NCBI GenBank assembly: GCA_030642845.1
Contig: DAOWMZ010000166.1
Location: 1 to 5,422, forward strand
DNA: 5,422 nt
Reading direction: 5' to 3'
DNA from: Candidatus Zixiibacteriota bacterium
Lineage (GTDB): Bacteria; Zixibacteria; MSB-5A5; GN15; FEB-12
Shown piece after piece: positions 1 through 5,396 of the stretch; the stretch's first letter is position 1; each line of letters starts with the position of its first letter. Below the pieces are notes generated by a model. That model had not been told where the DNA came from, ran no database searches, and was given only the letters and a program-made list of their open reading frames with translations. The position numbers and the translations under genes are program-made.

Positions 1-6
1 CAACAT

Positions 7-30
7 TAAAAGGTGGCATAGCCCCTTTTA
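7..30 (+). terminator. Hairpin with A-run/T-run flanks, possible bidirectional terminator
   Basis: TAAAAGG (7-13) pairs with CCTTTTA (24-30), and GGC (15-17) pairs with GCC (21-23) around an ATA loop, leaving T14 as a bulge. The five G-C pairs with A-rich sequence on the left and T-rich sequence on the right are typical of a bidirectional intrinsic terminator. It may end a gene lying left of the window. The T-run is inside the stem rather than after it, so the assignment is tentative. The GGTGGCATAGCCCC core also loosely resembles the repeat seen at 3723-3745. Confidence 0.4.
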
Positions 31-104
31 TTAATCAAGTGTCATTATCATATAAATAAAAATCAATTATCAGCCCTAAAGTACAAACCCTGCCGACCGA
101 TAGC

Positions 105-110
105 TATAGT
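105..110 (+). promoter_or_regulatory. Weak candidate -10 element for the regulator operon
   Basis: TATAGT lies 33 nt before the preferred ATG of the first gene (143) and would give a short leader starting near 117. No convincing TTGACA-like -35 hexamer is present 17 nt upstream (TACAAA at 82-87). If this is the promoter, the GTG at 113 could not be the start codon. It is a pattern match only; no sigma54-type -24/-12 promoter was found in this leader. Confidence 0.2.
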
Positions 111-129
111 AGGTGTCTCAAATTGAAAC

Positions 130-135
130 AAGGTG
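130..135 (+). promoter_or_regulatory. Ribosome binding site deciding the start of the kinase-like gene
   Basis: AAGGTG sits 7 nt before the ATG at 143, a normal Shine-Dalgarno spacing. The alternative in-frame GTG at 113 has no comparable purine motif upstream. This supports ATG 143 over GTG 113. Confidence 0.6.
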
Positions 136-142
136 TAAAAAT

Positions 143-1627
143 ATGAAAACGAAACAGTTGAAAGAGGGTTCGATCCGAAACAAAGATATCATGGAAGAGA
201 TCTTTATATCAAAACGAGTGGTAACTCCAAAAATCGCAATCAATCCTCAGTTGGGATTTGACTGTGAATCAGAAATAATTCCTTTTAATCTGAAAAAAGA
301 AAATATAATCTCCGGCACAGGGATTGTCGCAGCAGCTTCTTCTCTTTTGCTAAATATCAGGCTGCACAACTGGCTGACCAACAATGAAAAAGATTTCCTG
401 GACAATCTCGCTTCTAAAAAAGATCTGATCTTTCTTATTAAGGGGGATAAGTATTTTCATCCCGAAGAGCTCGAACTTTTCCCAGCCGAAACAATCCAAT
501 CCTGTTGTAATGGAAAAGATGAAGCTGTGTTTTCACAGAAATTCACCTCAAAGAGTTCCGATGGAAATCAAATCTTCCGCATAAGAACCGCTTGTATCGA
601 TTCTATCAATGGCGATACTTTGATATTGGGGCAGTTTGGATCTGATCTGATTTCTGATAAAGAAAAAAAGGATAATCATTTTCATCAATTGGTCGAGCTA
701 TTTCGTAATTCTGTAAAACCAGCCTCTCACACATTTCATATGCTTGAAAAAAAACTGGATGTGGGAAATCCGGTCATTATAATCAACAGAGCCTCCGGAT
801 ATATTGTCCATGCCAACAATGCCGCTGGTTCTCTGCTATCGTCGAATGTCAGGGATCTGATCGGGACAGAGTACAGCAAAACTTCATCTAAAATGAAATC
901 AATGATTTCAAATCATAAAATGAATATCGAGAATATCTCATCAGCGGATATGAGCTTTTCAATAGTTAAATTGGTCCCTTTAAAAAAACCACGGGTTACA
1001 TCTGTCAGAAAAATATTTGAAGATACCAATGCGGATTTGCGCGGACCGATTTCTACAATTGTAACCGCAGCCAGTATTCTGGAAACAGAGAGTAAAACAC
1101 CTGAAACAAGAAAACTGTTAGGAGTGATCCTTGATGAAATCGAGGATGTTGACCGCAGGATAAAACTAAAAAATCTCGTTTCAGCTTTTTCTGATCTTGA
1201 ACAAAAAGAGACTAATCTGCAATATGAAGCAGAAAACGCTATTGATCGTTTTACCGTCAGAAAAAATTTCAAAGGGTTTATCGAACTTCAAACCGAATCG
1301 AACCTCCCGCTTGTAACCGCTCCGGATAAATCATATATGAACCTGATTTACTCAATTCTGGGAAGTCATACCAAAGCTATAAATAACAACGGACGCTCAA
1401 CAGTACGAATTTATAAAAAGAAAACCGAGAACCTAATCACTATTTCAATCTCTACCAAAACTAAAACACAAATCAATCCTAATCTGCTTGAAGCCATTGA
1501 TATCAAAGACATAGAGATACTGGCTGACAAATTGGATGTAAACATAAACCATAATCTCAATACCAATCAAAACAGTTTTGATACAAGTATTGCCGTCAAC
1601 TGCATGGAAAAAATAAAAAATGATTAA
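143..1627 (+). CDS. Degenerate (pseudo) sensor histidine kinase, soluble, PAS-like/DHp/HATPase-like
   Basis: The protein has 494 residues from ATG 143; the in-frame GTG at 113 would add 10. I see no signal peptide or membrane segment, so it is probably cytoplasmic. Residues 1-200 are an unrecognised input region. A PAS-like segment follows at about 207-247. Residues 288-350 show the two-helix dimerisation (DHp) pattern: ADLRGPISTI matches the H-box HELRTPLxxI, but Ala297 replaces the phospho-accepting His. The C-terminal 130 residues resemble a HATPase domain (hydrophobic pattern DKSYMNLIYSIL near 395). The N-box Asn is missing (ILGSHTKA, about 405-412) and no DxGxG G1 box can be found. It probably cannot autophosphorylate or bind ATP canonically and may instead act as a dimeric scaffold or ligand sensor (inference). 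Its 3' end overlaps the regulator gene by 8 nt, arguing for a shared operon and a physical partnership. Confidence 0.8.
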   Translation: MKTKQLKEGSIRNKDIMEEIFISKRVVTPKIAINPQLGFDCESEIIPFNLKKENIISGTGIVAAASSLLLNIRLHNWLTNNEKDFLDNLASKKDLIFLIKGDKYFHPEELELFPAETIQSCCNGKDEAVFSQKFTSKSSDGNQIFRIRTACIDSINGDTLILGQFGSDLISDKEKKDNHFHQLVELFRNSVKPASHTFHMLEKKLDVGNPVIIINRASGYIVHANNAAGSLLSSNVRDLIGTEYSKTSSKMKSMISNHKMNIENISSADMSFSIVKLVPLKKPRVTSVRKIFEDTNADLRGPISTIVTAASILETESKTPETRKLLGVILDEIEDVDRRIKLKNLVSAFSDLEQKETNLQYEAENAIDRFTVRKNFKGFIELQTESNLPLVTAPDKSYMNLIYSILGSHTKAINNNGRSTVRIYKKKTENLITISISTKTKTQINPNLLEAIDIKDIEILADKLDVNINHNLNTNQNSFDTSIAVNCMEKIKND

Positions 1628-2993
1628 CAGCTATGATAATATTAATGTGCTCCTTCTGGATGCCAAGCAGACAGAACAGAGTGCCCTTTCGATAATAAGT
1701 AAAAGTAAATCATACAATCTGCTGCGTTCTTCATCAATGGAACAGGCAGCCGAATTGCTGGCTATGAAAGAAATTCATGTGGCAGTGGTTTTCTTAGATG
1801 ATAATCTTCCTGCACCAACAGATATTGCCAGACAGATACGCAATCAATCACCCTTTACAGAAATTATCACTATTACAAATGATATTAATAAAACAAACAT
1901 TGATTGTGAAGAAGGGTTGTTCGACTGCCTGACAATTCCTGTCTCTCAGGATAAACTCAATTCCCGAATCCAAAAAGCATTTGAACACCGAACCTATAAA
2001 TATGAGCGGAGTTTTCTGCGCCAACAGGTAGCGATGCAATATAGTTTTGATAACATCATTGGCATCTCCAAAAAGATTATTACTCTTAAAGAAACAATCA
2101 AAGGGATCGCTCCGACTGATATTCCAATTTTAATTACCGGCTATTCAGGAACCGGCAAAGAATTGATTGCCCGGGTGATACATCATCATTCACATCATAA
2201 TGATAAAAGACTGGTGATTGTGGACTGCTCTGCAATACCGAGTGATCTGCTTGATAGGCAACTTTTCGGAACTGAGATGACATCAGAACCAATAATAAAA
2301 GATGCTTGCTTGCTCGAACAAGCTCATAAAGGAACATTACTGCTAAAAAATATTGACTCCCTTTCTCTTACATCGCAGGAAAAACTGATAACATTTTTTA
2401 AGAATTTTTCTATTGATGCCGAGGGTGATACAAAAAAACTGGATATCAGATTTATCAGCACCACCAGTAAAAATCTTGAGGAACAAATTTCATCTAAAGA
2501 ATTCCACCGTGATCTACTGGATCGAATCGGAACAATTGTCCTCAATATTCCGGGGCTTGCTCAACGGGCCGAAGATATTGAAATTCTGATAGAATATTTC
2601 CTGAGGAAAATTTCTGCTGACAATAACCGCAATTCTCTGTCAATTTCAAGAACAGCAATCGATCTTTTACTTCAGCATAATTGGCCCGGTAATGTTCGTG
2701 AATTGGAAAATACTCTCAGCAGAGCTGTGGCATTATGCAATAATAACTTCCTTGAAGCAGATAATATCGTCTTTATAGGATCCAATCAGAACATGAACCG
2801 CATCTACAACAGAATTACCGATTCAAAACCGGTAGCTCGTCTCGACGAAAGCCAGAAATCACTTATCCAAAACGCACTGGTTGAAAATAACTGGAACTAT
2901 ACTCAAACAGCTCAGGAACTGGGGATTGGTAGAACAACTCTCTGGCGCAAAGTAAAAAAATACAACCTGAAACCCAATAAAGTAGCGAAATGA
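1620..2993 (+). CDS. NtrC-family regulator (REC-AAA+-Fis HTH) lacking GAFTGA and Walker B
   Basis: The protein has 457 residues, the usual length of NtrC-type response regulators. Residues 8-120 form a receiver: candidate phosphoacceptor Asp60 (FLDDNLP) and Thr86 are kept, but the acidic pair is reduced to Asp14 followed by Ala15, and the conserved Lys is Ile106. Residues 143-365 form a sigma54-activator-type AAA+ domain. Walker A is intact (GYSGTGKE, 174-181). The GAFTGA loop is absent and shortened (about 218-237), Walker B reads GTLLLKNI (238-245) instead of GTLFLDEI, and the sensor I Asn is Ser283. Arg302, Arg316 and the sensor II motif WPGNVRELEN (355-364) remain. Residues 408-452 form an intact Fis-type helix-turn-helix (NYTQTAQELGIGRTTLWRKVKKY). 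It should bind DNA and perhaps ATP, but probably neither hydrolyses ATP nor remodels sigma54 holoenzyme; a repressor or architectural role is inferred. The ATG lies inside the kinase-like gene's 3' end with only a weak GGAA upstream, suggesting translational coupling. Confidence 0.85.
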   Translation: MINSYDNINVLLLDAKQTEQSALSIISKSKSYNLLRSSSMEQAAELLAMKEIHVAVVFLDDNLPAPTDIARQIRNQSPFTEIITITNDINKTNIDCEEGLFDCLTIPVSQDKLNSRIQKAFEHRTYKYERSFLRQQVAMQYSFDNIIGISKKIITLKETIKGIAPTDIPILITGYSGTGKELIARVIHHHSHHNDKRLVIVDCSAIPSDLLDRQLFGTEMTSEPIIKDACLLEQAHKGTLLLKNIDSLSLTSQEKLITFFKNFSIDAEGDTKKLDIRFISTTSKNLEEQISSKEFHRDLLDRIGTIVLNIPGLAQRAEDIEILIEYFLRKISADNNRNSLSISRTAIDLLLQHNWPGNVRELENTLSRAVALCNNNFLEADNIVFIGSNQNMNRIYNRITDSKPVARLDESQKSLIQNALVENNWNYTQTAQELGIGRTTLWRKVKKYNLKPNKVAK

Positions 2994-2996
2994 GGA
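2992..2996 (+). promoter_or_regulatory. Ribosome binding site of the GAF gene, overlapping the regulator stop
   Basis: GAGGA overlaps the TGA stop (2991-2993) of the regulator gene and lies 4 nt before ATG 3001. A GTG at 2998 is in frame one codon earlier but would leave almost no spacing, so ATG 3001 is the better start. Confidence 0.55.
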
Positions 2997-3000
2997 TGTG

Positions 3001-3546
3001 ATGGGTTTATTCAACAAGAAAAATGAAAATAATGCTAATAATAATCTGGAATATTCAATTGAATCAATAATCGGAACTAACACTCCCGATGTAAGTGCTG
3101 TTAATATTACCGAGGCATTTTCCAATCTCACCAATGAACTCAATAACGAATTGGAAATAGATAAAGGTGTTCTGGTAATACGTATGCAGGACACTCAAGA
3201 ATTGGCTGCTATTTCCACCTGGAATAACGGCGTTTTGCGCGATGGCCTTATGGTTACTCTTCCGGCCAAATCATCACTATTTGAAAAAGTTGCTGAGGAT
3301 GGATCTATTTATACTGAAGATTTTTGCAGTTCGTTTAGCGGAAATTTTTTCGAGCGTAAGCTACTGCTCGATGATCAATCCCGCTCCTTTATGGTGCTTC
3401 CACTAAAATCAGAAGGGAAAGTTGTTGGGCTTCTCGCTTACAGTTCCCAGGAACCGATAGCCTTTGCTGTTTTTGAAGAAGGTAAGTTTAAAAACAGAGC
3501 CGATAAGTTTGCCTCGGAAATACAGCGTTTGATAACTCAGTTATAA
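3001..3546 (+). CDS. Small stand-alone GAF-domain protein
   Basis: The protein has 181 residues from ATG 3001 and is probably cytoplasmic (no signal peptide or membrane segment). A short basic and Asn-rich N-terminus (residues 4-15) leads into a single GAF-like domain from about 38 to 180. Visible landmarks are the first helix (ITEAFSNLTNELNNEL), a central beta-strand (GVLVIRM), the SIYTED strand-turn before the variable loop, the SFMVLPLKSEGKVVGLLAYSS beta-hairpin, and the final helix ending QRLITQL. GAF domains bind small molecules or mediate dimerisation. No ligand can be assigned, and there is no output domain. It is 7 nt downstream of the NtrC-like gene, so it very likely belongs to the same operon and may supply the input that the catalytically degraded kinase and regulator cannot generate by phosphotransfer (inference). 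The fold call rests on pattern recognition only. Confidence 0.7.
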   Translation: MGLFNKKNENNANNNLEYSIESIIGTNTPDVSAVNITEAFSNLTNELNNELEIDKGVLVIRMQDTQELAAISTWNNGVLRDGLMVTLPAKSSLFEKVAEDGSIYTEDFCSSFSGNFFERKLLLDDQSRSFMVLPLKSEGKVVGLLAYSSQEPIAFAVFEEGKFKNRADKFASEIQRLITQL

Positions 3547-3559
3547 TATTACGATCTGT

Positions 3560-3588
3560 GTGGGCGGCACACGCCCTCGTTGTGCACC
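3560..3588 (+). repeat. GTGGGCGGCA hairpin repeat, copy 1 (slightly degenerate)
   Basis: GTGGGCGGCA is followed by a stem around the loop CCCT (3574-3577). The left arm GCACACG (3567-3573) pairs with CGTTGTGC (3578-3585) with one bulged T, and the right end reads ACC rather than CCC. It is otherwise near-identical to the copy at 5230-5257. It begins 13 nt after the GAF gene and is followed by AATTTT (3590-3595), so it might also attenuate transcription. Confidence 0.75.
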
Positions 3589-3595
3589 TAATTTT

Positions 3596-3625
3596 GTGGG
3601 CGGCAGATGTCCCCTCATCTGCCCC
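3596..3625 (+). repeat. GTGGGCGGCA hairpin repeat, copy 2 (compensated stem)
   Basis: GTGGGCGGCA is followed by GGCAGATG (3602-3609), loop TCCCCT, and CATCTGCC (3616-3623), a perfect 8-bp stem. Compared with copies reading CACACG/CGTGTG, both arms have changed while pairing is preserved. AATTTT before it and AAAATTTT after it may lengthen the pairing. Confidence 0.8.
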
Positions 3626-3640
3626 TAAAATTTTATGTAA

Positions 3641-3660
3641 GGGCACGGCCATGGTGCCCC
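3641..3660 (+). repeat. GGGCAC/GTGCCC hairpin
   Basis: GGGCAC (3641-3646) pairs with GTGCCC (3654-3659) around the 7-nt loop GGCCATG. Its right arm overlaps the start of the next repeat (3653-3676), so the two structures would be mutually exclusive. It belongs to the same cluster of intergenic palindromes. Confidence 0.55.
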
Positions 3661-3676
3661 ACAGTCTTGCTGTGGG
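3653..3676 (+). repeat. GGTG..CTTGCTGTGGG repeat, copy A
   Basis: This 24-nt unit reappears inverted at 3723-3745, with an 11-nt perfect core (CTTGCTGTGGG, 3666-3676) and overall two mismatches plus one indel. It also contains its own hairpin, CCCACAG (3658-3664) with CTGTGGG (3670-3676). Confidence 0.7.
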
Positions 3677-3682
3677 TATTTT
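3658..3682 (+). terminator. Candidate intrinsic terminator of the regulator operon
   Basis: CCCACAG and CTGTGGG form a 7-bp GC-rich stem with the 5-nt loop TCTTG, followed directly by TATTTT. It lies about 110 nt past the GAF stop, in the convergent intergenic region, where plus-strand termination is expected. The T-run is interrupted and the hairpin is also part of a repeat, so its terminator function is uncertain. Confidence 0.4.
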
Positions 3683-3722
3683 CCATGTTCATAATTCAAT
3701 TTCATCTATGTTAATCATTTCT

Positions 3723-3745
3723 CCCACAGCAAGCTATGGGCCACC
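3723..3745 (-). repeat. GGTG..CTTGCTGTGGG repeat, copy B (inverted)
   Basis: The reverse complement of this segment aligns with 3653-3676. Together the two copies form an inverted pair separated by 46 nt and could pair into a large stem. Locally CCCACAGC (3723-3730) and GCTATGGG (3733-3740) also form an imperfect hairpin with one mismatch. Confidence 0.7.
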
Positions 3746-3756
3746 CAGCCATATAT

Positions 3757-3780
3757 CTGTCAGGATAGGAATCCTGACAG
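3757..3780. repeat. 10-bp perfect palindrome beside the mltG stop
   Basis: CTGTCAGGAT (3757-3766) and ATCCTGACAG (3771-3780) form a perfect 10-bp stem with the 4-nt loop AGGA. It ends 8 nt beyond the mltG stop, at the 3' end of the minus-strand transcript. On the minus strand it is followed by ATATAT rather than a T-run, so it is not a classical terminator; 3'-end stabilisation or membership of another repeat family are alternatives. Confidence 0.7.
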
Positions 3781-3788
3781 CGCAAAAT

Positions 3789-4778
3789 TTACTTACGTAA
3801 CTTAGATTCTGAGCGGATTCGTTTCTTTGCCCGATTATGTTCGGCATTTGTCTTTGAAAAATAATGCCCGCCATTGTTATCAGCTACAAAGAAAATATAA
3901 TTAGTTTCAGCCGGATAAAAGGCAGCTTTAATTGCCGCTAATCCGGGTGAGTTTATAGGAGTTGGTGGTAATTTTTTATGAAGATAAGTATTAAACGGAG
4001 TATCTTTTTTCAGATCCTTTTTACACAACGGTCTTTCCAACCCACCAAGACCATAGATAACGGTTGGATCAGCATCAAGTTTCATATTTGATTTTATCCT
4101 GTTATGATAAACCGAAGAAACAATTACCCTCTCCGAATCGACTCTGGTTTCTGCTTCAATAATTGATGCTATTATAATCATTTCAGATTTTGTTAAATTA
4201 TTAAAATAGGATTCCGGCCATACAGAATCTGTTTGCTGATGGAACTGGTTCACCATCATTTTAACTGCATCTATCTCTGATAGTCCCCATTGGAAATGAT
4301 AAGTTTCAGGAAACAGATAACCCTCTAAATAAGGTAAATCAAGTTCTTCTAATAAATCTGAATCTGTGTTCATATTTACAAATTCAGTAGAATCCAATAA
4401 TAGCCTGGATTTTAAAAGTGAGGCTACAGTCCATATGGTGGAGCCTTCGGGAATAGTAACTTTTATTCGAAGGAAATCCGCTTGTTCGAGACGATCCAAA
4501 ACTGATCTGCAGGAATTCTCTCCAGTGAAATCATATCTTCCGGGTGTTAGCTTTTTGTCGATTTTTCTAATCTTAGCAAGTAATTTCAGAATGAACTTTG
4601 AACCGACTATTCCTTTGGCCGTTAATGAATCAGCAACTTTAGAAAACCCATCACCCGGATTTATAATTATAGTGGCAACGTCACCGCCTAAATCAACTGT
4701 GCTATAATATGATTGGTAACCATAAATTGCCATGAGTACTATAACAGCAATGAGTATATATAAAATCTTTTTGATCAT
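3789..4778 (-). CDS. mltG: Endolytic murein transglycosylase MltG (YceG family)
   Basis: The enzyme cleaves nascent peptidoglycan glycan strands and is thought to set strand length as a terminase, acting from the inner membrane. The 329-residue protein matches the family's usual length (about 340 in E. coli). A basic start (MIKK) and one membrane helix (about 5-22) anchor it with the rest outside. A LysM-like region spans roughly 34-100. The YceG catalytic domain follows, with EGYLFPETY (152-160), ASIIEAET with the expected catalytic Glu208, SSVYHNRIKSNMKLDADPTV (220-239, Asn225), the PINSPGLAAIKAAFYP segment and GGHYFSKTNAEHNRA near the end. All expected motifs are intact. The ATG begins 1 nt after the ruvX stop with no strong Shine-Dalgarno, so its translation is probably coupled to ruvX. 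The tail is strongly basic. Confidence 0.95.
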   Translation of the reverse strand: MIKKILYILIAVIVLMAIYGYQSYYSTVDLGGDVATIIINPGDGFSKVADSLTAKGIVGSKFILKLLAKIRKIDKKLTPGRYDFTGENSCRSVLDRLEQADFLRIKVTIPEGSTIWTVASLLKSRLLLDSTEFVNMNTDSDLLEELDLPYLEGYLFPETYHFQWGLSEIDAVKMMVNQFHQQTDSVWPESYFNNLTKSEMIIIASIIEAETRVDSERVIVSSVYHNRIKSNMKLDADPTVIYGLGGLERPLCKKDLKKDTPFNTYLHKKLPPTPINSPGLAAIKAAFYPAETNYIFFVADNNGGHYFSKTNAEHNRAKKRIRSESKLRK

Positions 4779-4779
4779 A

Positions 4780-5211
4780 TTATTTATTTAGCGTCTCATC
4801 GAGAAAACGCTGTAAAATTATTACTGCCGCCAGACGGTCAATTCTTTTTTTATCCTTACCTATTCTTTTACCGTGAGCATGGATAATCTTTTCCGCTTCA
4901 CCTGAAGAATAAATCTCATCTTCCTTATGGATCGGCCCACTATATTCAGCTTTAAGCTGTTCAATAAATGCATCTATGATGTCACATTTTTTGCTTCTGT
5001 CACCGGAGGGTAACAATGGATAGCCGACAACAATTCCGTTTGGTTCGTATTCATCTATTTCTTTTTTTATCTGCGCAATAGCATTTTCCATAGAAGTGAC
5101 CTCTAAGGTCTTTAATGCTGATGCAATCAACCCGGTCGGATCGCTTTTTGCGAGGCCTATCCGCCGTTCACCGTAATCTATCCCAAGAAATGTTTTATCG
5201 TAATCAGTCAA
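4780..5211 (-). CDS. ruvX: RuvX / YqgF-family putative pre-16S rRNA nuclease or Holliday junction resolvase
   Basis: The 143-residue protein has the usual length for the RNase H-like YqgF family, associated with 16S rRNA 5'-end maturation and with Holliday junction resolution. Motifs are in the expected order: GIDYGERRIGLA (10-21) with catalytic Asp12, IVVGYPLLPSG (60-70), KEDEIYSSGEAE (96-107) with acidic Asp98/Glu99, and DRLAAVIILQRFL with Asp125. The usual DER of the third motif reads DEI here, losing a commonly conserved Arg. The start is TTG (5209-5211): an in-frame TAA lies two codons upstream, and no ATG or GTG occurs before the catalytic GIDYG. No clear Shine-Dalgarno is seen, and a repeat hairpin lies 19 nt upstream. 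It is directly followed by mltG, a widespread pairing. Confidence 0.93.
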   Translation of the reverse strand: MTDYDKTFLGIDYGERRIGLAKSDPTGLIASALKTLEVTSMENAIAQIKKEIDEYEPNGIVVGYPLLPSGDRSKKCDIIDAFIEQLKAEYSGPIHKEDEIYSSGEAEKIIHAHGKRIGKDKKRIDRLAAVIILQRFLDETLNK

Positions 5212-5229
5212 ATTTTAAATACCAAATCA

Positions 5230-5257
5230 GTGGGCGGCACACGCCCTCGTGTGCCCC
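5230..5257 (+). repeat. GTGGGCGGCA hairpin repeat, copy 3 (best formed)
   Basis: GGCACACG (5236-5243) and CGTGTGCC (5248-5255) form a perfect 8-bp stem with loop CCCT, preceded by GTGGGC and ending CC. Apart from one inserted base and one substitution in the right arm it matches 3560-3588, about 1.7 kb away. It lies just upstream of ruvX and may fall within the ruvX 5' leader. Confidence 0.85.
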
Positions 5258-5285
5258 TTGTTTATATTTAAAACAGCTATATCTT

Positions 5286-5307
5286 CGGTAGACGAGGGCG
5301 TCTGCCG
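5286..5307 (-). repeat. Hairpin repeat of the same family, copy 4 (opposite orientation)
   Basis: CGGTAGACG (5286-5294) pairs with CGTCTGCCG (5299-5307) around loop AGGG, with one T-G wobble. Read on the minus strand it begins CGGCAGACG and has the family loop CCCT. Together with copy 3 it forms an inverted pair, like a two-element BIME. Confidence 0.75.
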
Positions 5308-5386
5308 ATCACAGTAAACAGGCAATGCTTGTCATGAGGAGAGTTTACGGTATTGAAAGGGTCTTGTCAATTAGAGCAATTAATAA

Positions 5387-5396
5387 GTGGGCGGCA
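5387..5396 (+). repeat. Truncated GTGGGCGGCA half-repeat
   Basis: The 10-nt left end GTGGGCGGCA is identical to copies 1-3, but what follows (ATAAAACAAG) has no matching right arm. It is probably a decayed or truncated copy; chance is possible for a 10-mer. Apart from the repeats, 5212-5422 contains no gene I can support. Confidence 0.5.

Noticed and set aside
14..30. Sigma54 promoter (TGGCAT followed by T-rich sequence)
   Set aside because: The -12 GC dinucleotide is missing at the required spacing, and the segment is accounted for by the hairpin at 7-30.
913..1272. A 119-codon minus-strand open frame
   Set aside because: It is antisense to the DHp/HATPase-like region of the kinase-like gene and shows only low-complexity Ser/Phe-rich translation.
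1613..1627. Possible frameshift fusion of the kinase-like and regulator genes at the A6 run (1615-1620)
   Set aside because: The A-rich junction could permit slippage, but a proper ATG inside an 8-nt overlap is the standard arrangement for translational coupling and explains it more simply.
2859..3194. A 111-codon minus-strand open frame across the regulator/GAF junction
   Set aside because: It is antisense to the intact HTH and the GAF N-terminus, with no family resemblance.
3560..3780. CRISPR array
   Set aside because: The repeats are palindromic, vary in sequence and orientation, and are not separated by uniform spacers; no cas gene is nearby.
3558..3800. An 80-codon plus-strand open frame across the convergent intergenic region
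   Set aside because: It starts inside a GTGGGCGGCA repeat, its sequence is explained by stacked palindromes, it runs into the mltG 3' end, and it resembles no protein family.
4366..4707. A 113-codon plus-strand open frame
   Set aside because: It lies entirely antisense to mltG, which has clear family motifs throughout; no recognisable protein features.
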